NCBI GenBank assembly: GCA_026261815.1 | Contig: JAMPIT010000575.1 | Coordinates: 36,815,501 to 36,879,500, forward strand | Length of the DNA stretch: 64,000 nt | From: Monarcha castaneiventris obscurior | Lineage: Eukaryota > Chordata > Aves > Passeriformes > Monarchidae | Direction of reading: 5' to 3' | The notes under the pieces: generated by a model | The model's database searches: none | What the model was told of the DNA's origin: nothing | The model's input: the letters and a program-made list of their open reading frames with translations, nothing else | Part shown: positions 35,511-48,600 of the stretch, one piece after another | How positions within the stretch are numbered: the first letter of the stretch is position 1 | Layout of the letters: every line of letters begins with the position of its first letter | Program-made: the position numbers and the translations under genes

Positions 35511-36517
35511 TGTCATGGTTTGATACTGACACCAGGCACCCATGAGAGCCACTTGTTCACCCTCCCCTGCCACAGCTGAGCAGAGGAGAGAGAGAAAAAA
35601 ATTAAGGAAGGCTTCATTAGTTTAGATGAAGGATCATCTTCAAGGGCAAAACAGGCTTAACTTAAAGTTACAAAGTGAATTTATTGCTGATAGAATCGGA
35701 GGAGGATAATGAGAAGTAAAACAAGCCCTTAAAACACCTTCCACCCCCAGCCCCTTCCTCCTTCCCACTGACAGCTCAGGCAGACAGGGCATGGGGGTTT
35801 GGTCAGTTCATCACCCAAGATTTCCTTCCGCTGCTCCAGGAGAGGAGTCCTTCCCCTGTGAGACCCTGGGTCCCTCCCATGGGAGACAGTTCTCCATGAA
35901 CTTCCCTGGCGTGGGCCCGCTCTCAGGAGCAGCAGCCCCACTGCCCCTGCTGCAGCGTGAGCCCCTGCCACGGGCACACAGCCCTCCCAAAACTGCTGTG
36001 CCAGGGCTCTCTCTTTCCGTGGGGTGCAGCCCTCCAAGGACAGGCTGCTCCAGCCTGGAAGCAGGGCCCTCTCTCTCCATCCACCTCCTCTGGCACAGGC
36101 ACTTCCCCCACGGGCTGCGGGTGGATCTCTGCATCCCCCGTGGATCCCCAGGGGCTGCAGGGGCACAGCTGCTACACCATGGTCTCACCACAGCCTTCAG
36201 AGGAACCTTGGCTCTGGCACCTGGAGTACCTCCTCCGCCTCCTTCTCCACTGACCTTGGTGTCACCATGTTGTTTTCCCTCACATGTTCTCACCTCCTCT
36301 TTGCTGACTAGAATCCAAAATCTTGTGATTTTGTTTTGATTTTCTTCTTAAATATGTCATCACAGAGGCATTACTCTCTCATTGACCCAGTTTTGGCCAG
36401 CAGCATGTCCATCTTTCAGAGCCATTAGAGATTGGCTCTGCTGGACATGGTGGAAACTTCCAGGAGGTTCTCACAGGAGCCACCTCTGTGGCCCCCCTGC
36501 TACCAAAAACCAATACC
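35511..36517 (-). mobile_element. ERV solo LTR, long avian family, copy B
   Basis: This is the same family as copy A in the opposite orientation. On the plus strand it starts TGTCATGGTTTGATACTG and passes GATAATGAGAAGTAAAAC, GGTCAGTTCATCACCCAAG and 'gggagacagttctccatgaa'. It continues through GTGGATCTCTGCATCCCCC, TGACCTTGGTGTCACC, CTTCTTAAATATGTCATCAC (the TATA region in reverse) and CCCCCCTGCTACCAAAAACC. Minus-strand AATAAA lies at 35680-35685. Length is about 1 kb, with a small deletion near the 5' end of the LTR (plus 36509). A clean target-site duplication is not resolved. No internal retroviral genes are present. Confidence 0.87.
35680..35685 (-). promoter_or_regulatory. LTR copy B polyadenylation signal AATAAA
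   Basis: The plus strand reads TTTATT, so the minus strand carries AATAAA at the position equivalent to that in copy A. Confidence 0.55.
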
Positions 36518-39500
36518 TTGTTTTATAATCTTTATCTTCACTGAAATACTGTGTGATTTCTTGGTAAACTACAATTTTATTTTTTAATTTTTATGAGATC
36601 TTCCATACAAAATTTATGTATATCTGTCAAAATCTCCTGGGTTTACAAGTTATTAGTGGCACACAGACAGAAGGACAGACTGAAGGAGAACAAACTGTAG
36701 GAACCTCACTGGAAGTATCCTTGAGGGATCCCTCTGCTTGCACTAAAGCCCATTTGCAGAAAAGAATACAGTCCTAACCTACCTATCCAGCTGAGTCAAG
36801 TCTATACAGTTCCAGGGATTCCTGCTGCTGCACTAACCACTTTGGAGCTGTGGCTCCCCAAAGCACTTGGCATCAACAAATGAAAACAGCCACAGCCTGC
36901 TGAAAACAGCATGTTCGGTTTTGCATTCAGTGTGTAAACTGTAAGCTGGTTTCAACCATATTTTGTTACCCTTTGAAATGTTTCCTCAATAGTAGGTTGC
37001 ACCATCTGTTGCACTGTTTGCCTGCATGTTTTGCTTGTTAAACTGCTCCCCCAGCAGCACACAAAAGAGGAAGAGCAGTGGTGATGCCTTTCAGGAAGAT
37101 GTCCCCGTCCTCCGCCTACCTCCTCCCACTCCAGTGTTACACTGCACACAACAGATGCTTGCCTAGTCCTACCTCATGCTTATTTATTTTAGGACCTAAG
37201 CCAAAGTCCACTATAAAACCTATGAGACTTTGAAAATTGTCGATCTCATTCCTTGTGAAGCTTTAGGTGTGTTTTACGTGCTCAGGACAGAGAGCCCCAC
37301 ATGCCAAAGCAAAATATTAAGATGAATCATCTCAAAATTCACCAGGGGGGTGTGAGCTTTGACACAGCTAATCCAGAACACCCTTTCAAACATGGAAGAA
37401 ACATTGGTTAGAGGTCAATAAACCTGATTTTTGTTGTTTAACTACTGGCAAACAATACTTAAGTGGTCCTAGTAGGAGCTCTGTCTCCTGGTTAAGTGTT
37501 GGCATATTACCATGTCAGGAAGAATACTATTTCTTAGTTCATGTAAGGAAGCAGGGCTTTCCTTTCCTTCAGTTGCCTTTCATCCTTAGTATCTGAGCAG
37601 CAGGGGAAAAATTTAACAGCACTTTTTTTTTTTCTTTCTTTCCGGGTGTGTTTATTAAACCTCAGCAAATAACATACAATGACTTTACATGAAATATTCT
37701 CTGAAACATGTTGACAAAGCCTTGCACTATTCTATATAATCCCAAATTATTCTCTTCATGAACTGGATGAACGATGGGAGGAAAGGGAAACCCAGTGAAT
37801 AAAGCATACAAATAAGACTACAGAATGCTCTGAGTAAATTATGCAACCCAAATATATTCAGCCAGTTCTGCTCTGAATAACATGACATAGTTTTCTCATC
37901 ACTTTAAGCCACCTCAGCAACAGGGACCGATGAGGAGCTGAGCTCATTGAATGGGAAAGGTTTTTTAGGATGAAAATCTGCCTTAAGCTATCAGGGCCTC
38001 TGTCCCAGCTCGTATCAAGGAACTTTATCCTGCAGGAATACGAGACCCGAATATCCCTTACAAAGAAATGAAAATTTTCTTGTGCCATCTTCGTCTCAAG
38101 GGTCATAACCATCACACATGGCCATAGGATCGGTGTGTTACATTAATATGATTCTCTAATTTCTCTCTACAGCTGCTATATTGGGAAAGTATTGACAGAT
38201 CCTTGCTTTTTCTTGAATTCCCATACAAAAGATTGTCATATAGATAAACATAAATATTTACCTACTACCCAGTCTTGATAGCAAATCAATTTTAAAAACT
38301 CAGCAAGGTCACCACAGTTGAGCTTGATGACAACATCTAAAATATTTCTTATGAAACAGAGTGGCATCTGATAGAGGAAAGAGAGGTGTCCATGCATAAC
38401 TAGCCACTCCAGGCTTTCTTTGTAACAAACACAGAAAATCAGGTATTTCTAAAGTTAAATTAGGCTCCTTCTGGGTAGGAATTTGAAACAAATCAGATGA
38501 ATCACACTCTAAAAGGCCTGTTACTATCCGTTGGCTGAAAATGGAAGCTAAGATGACTCTTCTCTGTTGCAGAGGCTAAACACGTGTATACTTAACCTGG
38601 AGTGAGTTCAATCCCACCCACAACCCTGGCTGCACACAGAGGCAGGTGCAGGTTCCATAACAGAGCTATGTCATACAGTGTGGGAGCTCACCAGCTGGTA
38701 CTTATGATCCCTGAGCTTCCCTGGGAAATCTGTCCCAATACTTCTGTGTCCAATACAGTGAACCAGACACCAAAAGATGATCTGGCCTCTTGGAGTTTAT
38801 TTCCTCCGCTACAATCTTTTCCAGGTGGCTGAGCCCTGATCAAATATTTATAGAACTAAATATTTCTCTTCTCTGTAGGAGGGAAACAGTAAAAGTACAG
38901 ATCCTAATTTGTTTTTGCAGAGGGCTGCAATAACAACAAACAGGTCATTAAAACTAATCCTCTTTTTCGTTGTTTTTTTATTTTATTTTTTTATTTTTTC
39001 ATTTTTTCATTCCTTGCAGATGCGAATAAACTTTACAAGGACAAATCTGAACCCATAAGTTTCTTTCTCATAAGAATATTAACAGGTGAGAATGGCTGTT
39101 TCAGGAAATCTGCACAGCCTCTTCTACCAGAAATGCTTCTTGGTTTTTTATCCATTGAATTTGGTAGCTCCCAGGTGTCCTCATCAGGGAGCATGCCCTC
39201 ACACAGTAAGATCTGCACAAACCCAGACACACAAAAAAAAGTCCCTCATTTAAAATGTTGATGTTCTAAGGGAAGAGAAAAAACCTGACAACTTCTCTTC
39301 AGAAACTGAGGCTATTTGAGACCCATGTCTGTAAAAATACATTGCAGTTACAGGTATTTTAATCAGTGAAATTTTATTAGGAGATGTTCGTGGGCACAGG
39401 AACTCATTTTACTTAACAGTGCCAGCACTTTTTCAGGCATGTTTTTGTTCTGTGTCAAAGGAGTTAACCAAAAGTAGCTTTTGGACCGGGTTCAAGTGGG

Positions 39501-41744
39501 CAATTGTATGTTGCCACACTGTTTTGGTGAAGAACAGTATGCACGGTGAAAATACAGATTTTCATTTTGACTTTCAAGAGGTGAAGAGCCTCAGCCGTGG
39601 TTAGCGTAGGAAATTTCTTTCTCTTTAAGTGACTGCCTGTATTACAAAGCCACTCAAAAAAATCCCCAGCTTTCAAACTGACAAGGAGATGAGACATAGA
39701 CATGTTGAAGCCTGTTTTGCCAACTGCAGTCCCTCCTGTTATATGCCATTTCCTCAGCAATGTGGCTTTCCTCAAGATGCAGCACTACAAATCTTCATCA
39801 CTACAACATTGGTCAAAAAATCCTCTGAGGAATATTTTGATTCTCAGAAACCTGCAATTCACTTTTGTCTAGCAGTTCAATATAAGAAAAAATTGATTTA
39901 ATAGTCTTTGGGATAAGGTGTTTTTTCCCTTCCTATGTGTTTGGGGTTTTTTGCAGCACAAGCAGCCAAGGAACTTGATGTAAATCTAAAAAGCCTGCTC
40001 CTACCAGCATATGAGGACAAAGGGTTGTATTGTGACTATCTTCCCTAGCAGCCCCAATTTAGTCATCCTTACTGTCATATCATCTAGGTGATGGAGCAAT
40101 TCAGTTCACTGCCACCCACCACTGCCAGACACTTTAAAAAAATTCTGTGAAAAGATGTTATAACAATATGTAAATTAGATAGGAAACTGCTATTTTCTCA
40201 TAACATCTAGAGTATGTTTTACATTTTCTAGGTCTCTAACTGGAAGTTTGGGAGTTTAGGAAAGTGGATTATATTGAAAATATTCTATGATCTTCAGATG
40301 AAAGAGAAATAAAAAGAAAGCTGAACTGTGACTTAAGCGTAGGCAGGACCTAACACGTATTCATTTTTTCTGTTTAACCTGCTTTCTGAAAGGAGAGAAA
40401 CTAAATTATACTTTTAATGTTTTTTTTAAGCAACAAACAACAAATGATTGGAGAGCTAGTATCAGCAGAACTTTCATTATTGTTGACTAAATAGTAGCTT
40501 ATTCTAATACTGTTGTAATAACAACAAAAAAACACCAAACCAGAGTATCGTAAGTCAGAATGTGGACAAGAAAATGATCCTGCACCTTTTTACCTAATGT
40601 GCAGGATGCCATTAGAAGTCAGTTCCCACCAAGTCCTTTTTATGTCCACAGAGGAGTTTCAGGTAAAGAATGTCTTAGCTCAAAGATACTGGCATTGGTG
40701 CTGGGAGAGTGGAGCATGAAGACAGATAATAGCAGAAAATTGTGTTGGATTCATCTCATCTAACGTCGTAGTTCTACAGTGGTGAGTCCATCTAAATTAG
40801 TTGTCCTCGCTCTGGTTATAGAAAGTGGAAAGGATCAGACACTTGTAGGCACCACATAAAATTTGGGGCTGATTTTCCAGCATGTCATGTCACATGAGCC
40901 CTACCAATCTGAAAAAAATGACACTGGGGAGCTGCACCAAGCAGTGACTTGCCAGGATATTTGCTGTCATCAAGTAACAGCACAGTTTGAAACATAAGAA
41001 AGAGAAGAATGAGGTGCCATGGTGTTCAGAAGAAGCCTTGTAATGCTTTTACTGTATAGCAACCAACATCTCAGGAGCCCCAACACAGCATGGAGGATGT
41101 GAGTAATCAAAACCAATCCATGTGTTTGCAAATGCAGATCTTAGGTTCTCGGGGGATTTTCAGAGGAAAAATACTTAACAAAATTGAAGGACTATTATTC
41201 CAGTTCTTAATGTTTTTAAATCATAAGCTTGAAAAACACATACAACTCGACAAGCATTGGCAGGTGCCATGTGTGATTTCTGTTGATTTCACACTGTGCT
41301 TTGACTGTCACCTAATGAAATAATGTATCTGTTAAAAGCTCATTGATTTTATTTACCTTTCTGACAAGTGAGAATTCAGTGCTCCTTGCCACCCCTGTAG
41401 AACAATATTTGCATACAATCTTTTGTGGAATTTCATTTATTTTGATTTATGATAGTTCTGGAGTCATTGCACTCATGTTGATAGTAGCAAGAACAGATCA
41501 GTCACCTGAAAAAGTCCAAAATTCTGCTAAAAGTGAGACAACATTAGTTCCATCCAAGGAATTTTATTTCAATTTGAATCATCTTCCCAAGACAACGACA
41601 CGAATGTCCCGAAGATCTTGGTGTAAATAAAGCCAGTGAACATCAGGGCATAAGAATTTTAGTAGCCTCTATTTTAAGTCCCTAATACAACCTGAGCATA
41701 TAAAAAAAAATGTAATTTCATTTAATTAAGGATTAACGCATTTG
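36518..41744. other. Unique AT-rich non-coding DNA
   Basis: No gene or family-level repeat is recognised over about 5 kb. Low-complexity T-rich sequence lies at 38965-39012. Opposite-strand frames at 39419-39901 overlap. Plus-strand frames at 41090-41323 and 41343-41630 are near 80-95 codons without domains or splice support. Confidence 0.5.
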
Positions 41745-42190
41745 TGTGGCACTGTAATTGTGAGGAAGCAGCTGGCTACTTCCATGGGGATGGAGGCTGG
41801 AAGCTGAGTGGGGTAACTATGGTGGAGGAGCTGCCCAGCCATCCCAAGGACCTCCAGGGGCCAGGTGGGCCAACTCAAGAAGGAATTGGTCTGTGGTCAG
41901 CTCTAGAAGGTGCCAGAGGCTGTGCAGCACTGGGGAGGAGGGCAGGGAAAGATTAGAATCCAGTCCAGAGAGGGACACTGGTGTCAGACACAGCCCTTAG
42001 GTGGCCTTTGCAAGGGCACCAGGACAGGAATGCTGGCGCATGGCTGGGCAGAGCAGGACTGTGGCAAGTTGGGACCAGTGTCCTGAGGTGTCACCAGGAC
42101 AGGGAATAATAGCCCTGGGGGGCTGAAATGGGACCTTGGGCCCTGGGCTGGGCAGGGCCATTAAAGCCTGGCAAGGACCTCAAAGCCCTG
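41745..42190. other. GC-rich, G-rich patch with weak 75-bp repetition
   Basis: It stands out sharply from the AT-rich surroundings: the plus strand is G-rich with few CpGs. CACCAGGACAGG recurs at 42017 and 42092 (75-bp spacing), and CTGGGCAG recurs between them and after. A decayed minisatellite or a piece of an unrecognised LTR are both possible. The small plus-strand frame at 41744-41956 is not convincing as a gene. Confidence 0.4.
42117..42157 (+). other. G-quadruplex-forming motif
   Basis: Six G runs of three or more bases are separated by loops of 7, 5, 4, 2 and 2 bases (GGGGGG, GGG, GGG, GGG, GGG, GGG). This satisfies the usual G3+N1-7 rule with spare runs. It lies at the end of the G-rich patch. 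Confidence 0.85.
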
Positions 42191-44917
42191 GCAATACCTA
42201 AGTACCACAGTGCTATTTTTATTTATGAAAGATCGCTCAAGTCAAATGTGTCAAGTATAGATTCTATGCACATGGGAAATGCTAAAGAAAGATTTTTTTC
42301 TGGCAGATGTCTGAGTAGCTAATACATTTCTCCTCTTCAGTACTGATTATATATTATCCACGACATTGGATATTCCAAACCTGTCGAGATTTAAAGGCTA
42401 ATGTTTTCAAACTGAGGAGTGAGGAGGGAAGTTCATTTAGAGCAATGTCATTTACAAAATTGAGCTTTGACTGTTAAATTCCGAGGTTAAATATAAAATA
42501 GATTACCTTAAGCTGACAAACTTAGAAATTTCAAAGTCTAAATCAGCACTGCTTTCTTAATATATTCCTAAATAATTGTCAGCGACTCCTCTTTTCTACA
42601 AGTTTTCTTCACTTTCTGTACCCAGTCTGGTACCATGAGTGCCATGCAAGCACCCGATGTACAGATACATAGGGAAGAGCAGACCATAACCATGGACTTG
42701 TAGGACACAAGGTTGTTGCTGTTCCTCAGCACTCTTACACTCAACTGCAGCAGTGGGTGAAGGTCAGAGGATCTGATCTTTAAGACCTGGGCAAACAGCA
42801 CTGCTGTGTTTAACCAGAACGAAACTTTGTGCAGATGTAGATATGGGGAAGGGGATGGTGTTGTTAGAGCTTGTAGCATTAATATCGTGGTCTCAAGGAG
42901 CACTGAATGGTATTTCAAAATAGTTACTTCTTAGGTAGTGAAGATGATCCTTTACCCATAACTTTCAATATTTAGTAGCATACAGAGGAAGTCAGTTTTG
43001 CTGGTTTAAAACCTGCAGGAGATGCTAGAAATTCTTGCCTTCAGATGATCACTGCAGTGGGCCTTTGGTTCATGCTTTGCGGGTTTGCATTGAATGTGGG
43101 ATTACAGCACAGCTGTGATGTGCTTCTGAGCAGAAACTGTCAAACACCTGAACACAGAATTGTTCTTTAAACTCAGCCCTCACTGATGCATGAAACACAA
43201 GGGGTTGTGTTCACATTAACCTATTTATGTCTGAACCTCGCACAGCACCTCACCAGTTTTGAATGTGCACAGTGGTTTCATATAGAAGGAGATTCTCCTT
43301 TGAAATAAATCGAATGACAAATTAACTCTGCCTGAGGAACCCCTTGCCACACTGAAGATTGCTGAAGCCCCACCTCTTTGGGAACCATAGACTCCTTCTT
43401 GTCCTTCCCCTGATGTGATGATAATTATATACCTGTCACCCTACCTACTTCTTTTAGCATGCAACATTCACATTTTCTGCAACAACCTACCACTTAGTTC
43501 TCTTCCACTTTTTAAATAGTGCTGACTGGTAGTTTTTAATTAAGCCTTGACAGTTGAAATTTGCATTCCAAAAGCAGATGAAGGTGCTGGCATTGGATTT
43601 TCTAATATTTTGGAATAGATTTGGATTGTCTATTATTTTATCATACAGAGCATTCTACTTGCACACAACCCTGCATGCTTACCAGGACCTTCCAGGTTCT
43701 ACAGACACTGTGTGCAAGGTTTAAGGCTACTTCCCTGAAAGCATTGTAAATTGGCATTTCATGCTTTAATGCTTAGTTAATGGAGTATAAACAAGCATGC
43801 TGAGTGATTTCTGTAGCTCTGAGAGGAACATTGTTCTTGTCTGGTTCGTTATTCGTTTGTACATGCTAGCTCACAAAATGATGGACAAACAACTAGAAGT
43901 TTTATCAGTTTTGAGATTTAGGGGAGAAATGACCCAGGGAAAGACCCAAACAGTGGATCACTACAACATTTAAAGAGCTACAATATACTTTTCATTTTTC
44001 TCTAAGAGGCTCTCAGCCCCACTAGAAGTTCTTGACTTTACATGCATTTAGCTAAACAAATTTTCCCTTCGTATCCATTGACTTCAATAGATTTTGGGCT
44101 TGACAGTGGTATAAGTCAAGTCATTTCTGATTAGGTTCCACAAGCTAAAGCTTTAAATCTGCTCCAATTAATGCTTCTTTTGATGAAATGAGGCATATGT
44201 TGTGCTTCAAGCTAAGCCTCCAGCTTTTTAAGGATTTTCCATACAGTTCCACTGATGATTAGTCACTGCAGGTATCTGTAGAACCAAACACCTTTTGCTG
44301 CCTTTAAGACCAGTAATAGCAGAAAAATGTAATTATGATACAATAACAAGGATAGAGCTTACAAAGTCACCTCTTCTGTCTGAGCATGAACCTTAAAGAG
44401 CATATACCTGATCAAATTCCTGGGCTGAGAGATACTTTTGAGAAAATGTAGATAACAAGTTCATAGATTGTATTTCTGAAATTTCTGCTTTTTTAATTTA
44501 TGACCTATGGATTCACGTTCTTTTTCATTAATTATTTCTTATGGGTCCTGTATGACATCTGAAGCACAACAACAACAGTATGGCTGTGAGATGGCAGCGG
44601 AGGTCACACATCCAAACCACGGAGCAACTACTGGAGACCTGTAAAAAAATACCACAGACAGCCTAGAAAAAATTTTCACCCTTTTTATCACAAGCCTTAT
44701 TTAAATTCTCTATATTAATAGTATCTTTGGATCAAAATCCAGCATAATTTCTACTCTACTGCTTTTTCGGCACTAAATAATGTTGATGGGATCTTTTTCT
44801 TTTTAAAATTAAAAGAACAATAGTCCAGTTTATGTCTGGTCAGTGAAAGATGATTTCATCACAGCAAAAATAATGTAAATGAAATAATTTTTTAAAAAAA
44901 TTAATTTAGATGTTGCT
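42191..44917. other. Unique AT-rich non-coding DNA
   Basis: No gene was recognised. The minus-strand frame at 42568-42918 (116 codons) is the longest outside repeats and GC-rich patches, but it has no known domain and is within chance length. Confidence 0.5.
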
Positions 44918-45628
44918 GTCAGGCACCAGAGCAGAGATTTCCTTGCAGCCAGTTCTGAAGATTATGGTGATGCAAGTCATGCCCCTGAAGCACATGGAAG
45001 ATCATGCCGGAGCATACACTCGTGCTGCAGCCCATGGAAGGCCCCATGCAGGAGCAAGGGGATGTGTCCTGAAGGAAGCTGCAGCCCATGGAGATTTCAG
45101 ATCAGAACAGGATCCTGGTAGGACCTGCTGTCTTTGGGGAGGAACCCATGCAGCAGTAGATTTTCTGGCAAGACCTGTGACCCCATGGGGCACCCACATT
45201 GGAACAGTCTCTTTCTGAAGGACTATGCCCAGTGGAAATACTGGAGTAGTTCATGGAGGACTGTGTCTCATGGAAAGGACCCCATGATGGGGCAGAGAAG
45301 GAGTGTGAGGAAGAAGGAGACAGAGAGACAAAGTGTTACAAACCAAATTAAATCTCCATTTTCTTTGCACTGCTTGAAGGGGAGCAGATAGAAGACTCAG
45401 GAGTGAAATTAAGCCTGTGAAGGAAGTTGGGGGAAGTTGTTTATAGTACTGTTTGTTTTTTTATTTCTCATCATCCAAGTCTGTTATTAATTTGCAATCA
45501 AATGAATTAATTTGCCTGAGCTGAGTGAGTTTCATCTGTGCTGGTAATCGTTGAGCAATGCTCATGACCCATAAACTTTTCATCATATTTTTCCCCCCCA
45601 TGCAGATGAGCAGAGTGGCTGAGCGAGA
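44918..45628 (+). mobile_element. ERV LTR, long avian family, copy C (5'-truncated)
   Basis: The sequence joins the family at CAGGCACCAGAGCAGAG and follows copy A through 'gcagcccatgga' units, 'tctggcaagacctgtgac', CATTGGAACAGTCTCTTTC, 'ttcatggaggactgtgtctc', 'gtttttttatttctcatcat' and the late purine stretch GATGAGCAGAGTGGCTGAG. About 290 bp at the 5' end, including the TATA region, is missing. The AATAAA of copy A is mutated, and the 3' terminus is not preserved. It is visibly more decayed than copies A and B. Confidence 0.78.
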
Positions 45629-48600
45629 ACTTAAAATTATTTTTCTGACCTAATAATCCTGAGCTTTGTCTTTGAGAAAGATTAAGTAAATATTCTGCAA
45701 TTCAACTATCTTTTTATGTATATAATTCCTTTTGTCTTCATTAGGACACACAGCATGAAGGAAAAACAGTCGAGATGAAGGTGTCCGAGAGACTGGACTG
45801 CCTTGGGTGCCATTACAATCCCATTACCTCGTGCTGACTTAACATTCAGAACAGATGACTGGGTTATAATGATGTGTCCAGCTTTAGTCACAATTCATCC
45901 AAAGACAAGTTTGACTTTGGCTTGGAAACCCAGAAGTCAGATTTAAATCTCAGATGACCCCTGTTCTGGCTGGATAGGATGGCCTTCCTAATTCACAAGA
46001 GTGAAAAAACCTCTTTACAAAGCAGAAGTAAAATTTGAAATGGAAGAAGAGGATATAAAACCAATCCTGTTTAATATGCAGGCAGCACAGACGGCGCAGA
46101 AGGCTGCAGTGAGCCAAGATGAATTAGCCTCCCCTAGCTTATAAAAATAAAAGAAATGGCACCTTTCAAACAAATCCTTCTGTGTAACAGAAGCAGCCTT
46201 TGCAATGAAAATGCTGCCAAAAGCTTTCTCTTGGAGAAGCCTAGAGTTCATCAGGCCTTAAGCAACAATACTCTTTGGATTATCTGATTCACTGTATTCC
46301 TGGTAATAGCAGAACCACTGACAACAATAAAGTAACCATACCAAGATGGTCATACAATTTCTGACAGGACACCCATGCTTCGACCATTCAGCAAAATGGA
46401 AAGAGCTAAACACCCTACCAGGAAGGAACCTGGTTTGACTTTAGGGGAGAAGACTGTTCCAGGTCTTGCCTGGTCTTCTCCACATAGCTTCTGACAGTCA
46501 GACATCCATTTCCTCCTGCTTAGCAGGTAGGACTTGACTTCTAGCTACAACATTCCAGCTGGATAATCTTTTAGTTCTTTTGAAACCAAGACCCAACACA
46601 TAAAAGGTAGGCATAATGAGCTTAGGATCTCTTCAATAAGTTATCTTGGTTGGAGAAAGCAAGGGCCTTTAGAAGGCAAGTCTTAACAAAGATATTTCTT
46701 ATCAGTCTTTTCTACACTGTATGACCTGAGACTCCTCTGGGTTCATCTATGTTTGGGTTTATGTTTGAGATTCAACCCTGTGTGTCCATAGCCCCTTCTA
46801 TTCTTCTACTCTTTCCCTTCATGTTTAATACATAATTGCTCATCTTGGCTGCTGAGTCTAGGGGTCATAAAGAGCAAGATGAGAACTACATCTGACGGAA
46901 AGAGCATCTAGATTCCTCTTTGCAAATAACCAAAACTGTCTGATGGAACTGAGCTGTCAGTTGGAATTGTTGCCTAAGATTCAAGAAGACAAAAGTTAGA
47001 GATGTTGTGTCTTCTGTGGAGATATTTCTTTTCTTTAATAATACATATCTGTCTTTCTGGGTCAAGAGTGAAGTTTTGAGACTCCTGGGTGCAGCCACCA
47101 TTTGGAGTCATTGGGACAATCAGCACCTCACTCCTATGACTGGAGTAAGCTTCTGAAGGCTTGCTGAGAACTTTTGATGGAAGTAAAACCTCTGAAAAAC
47201 TTTATTGCTGTTAGCAGCTGATAGGAAGTGACTAAAGAAGACTTTTGAGGACAACTGAGCTGGTAAGATTACTCTTTTGATTCCTCAGGGCCTTAAACCC
47301 CTAGACACCAAACAGTAAAGATCATAAGGAGCTGTGTGGGGAATAAAAATAGTAAAATATTTGGGATGAGATTAGTAAAACCAGAAAGGCTTAAGAGTAT
47401 TTGTCTGGAGAGGAGGAGACTAAGTGAAGGGTGGATATTTAGATTAAGAAGATCATAAGGACTAAACAATTTCTTCTCTTTACTATGTTTCATATCAAAA
47501 AGACAATAGGAGAGATGATTAAATGAAAGGGCAGTCCATGTGAAAGGAACAGAGAATAAGAACTATATGCAGCCTACAGCATCCTTATAGAATTTACTCC
47601 CATATGAAATCTTTAAGTCACCTCTATGCCCAGATTTTTTAAGGAAGTGAGATAAATTGCTGATTAATAATGATATGCAGTATAAAGACATTTAATATAA
47701 TAAAATAGATAACAAAAGGTCATATTTCAAGATGTAAACAACGCAGCAATGAAGGTCAGTTAAAGGAATGTTATCTATCCCTGAATAACCTGATGTGTTA
47801 TTCCATAGTAGCTTAGATACCTTACTAGAGAAGCTTTCTTCTTTTAAAGCCAAAAGTTCACCATTGTCAGAATTGTGATACGGATCTAGACAGACCACTG
47901 GCTTAATCTGGCATGGCAGTTTTTAGGAACCAGTGCCTGATCTCTGTGAATGTAAGAAAAGCACACAGCAGGAAGGCTTAGAGCTGGCTTCTCCTATAAA
48001 ACATGCAGTATGGTGGAGAAAAACAGAAATAGGTACAAGTGGGTGTAACTTCACTGAAGTCTATTTCCAGGTGCTGAGGATCTAACCTGTTATATTTCAA
48101 ATACCATCGTGGATTTTTATTCTGCATGTATTCTTTACCTGTCGAACATGCATAATGGTGGGATAATTTATTTTGTAAATGTGACAATCAATGTCTTCTC
48201 CACATTTTGTAGAGGATTAAAAGCAGGAGCTGGAGGCACCAGCATCACTGTCAAATTTCCCAACAAGTCAGTCAGAGATGGCAGCACTCTTTATTGACAT
48301 AGCTCAGCTTTTAGATTCATCCTCCACATGCAATATTGAAAATGCTTGTAGCATCCTCAGCAGGTGTCATACCACTGTTCAGTCCCAGGTTATAATTAAA
48401 CTTCCTTATTTATCTGGGAAATGTGAAAACAATAACTAAAAATAAAACCCTGTACAAAGTCATCTTCTGAACTTCTAGTAAATTGGAAAACTTTTGGCAA
48501 ACCATATTAACAAAAAAATGCCTTTCCCATCAGCGAAGTTGCTTCTGGTAGTTCTAGGGATAACCTAAGTACTAACACAGTTAAAAATGAGATAATTGAC

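Noticed and set aside
35791..36339. 182-codon plus-strand frame as a possible gene
   Set aside because: It lies entirely inside LTR copy B on the antisense strand. It is kept only as a composition question in the findings.
42568..42918. 116-codon minus-strand frame
   Set aside because: It has no known domain, no splice or promoter support and a length expected by chance in 64 kb.
31179..45628. Copies A and C as the two LTRs of one provirus
   Set aside because: The 12.7 kb between them holds no recognisable gag, pol or env sequence, and copy B interrupts it in reverse. Copy C is clearly more decayed than A. Independent solo LTRs fit better.
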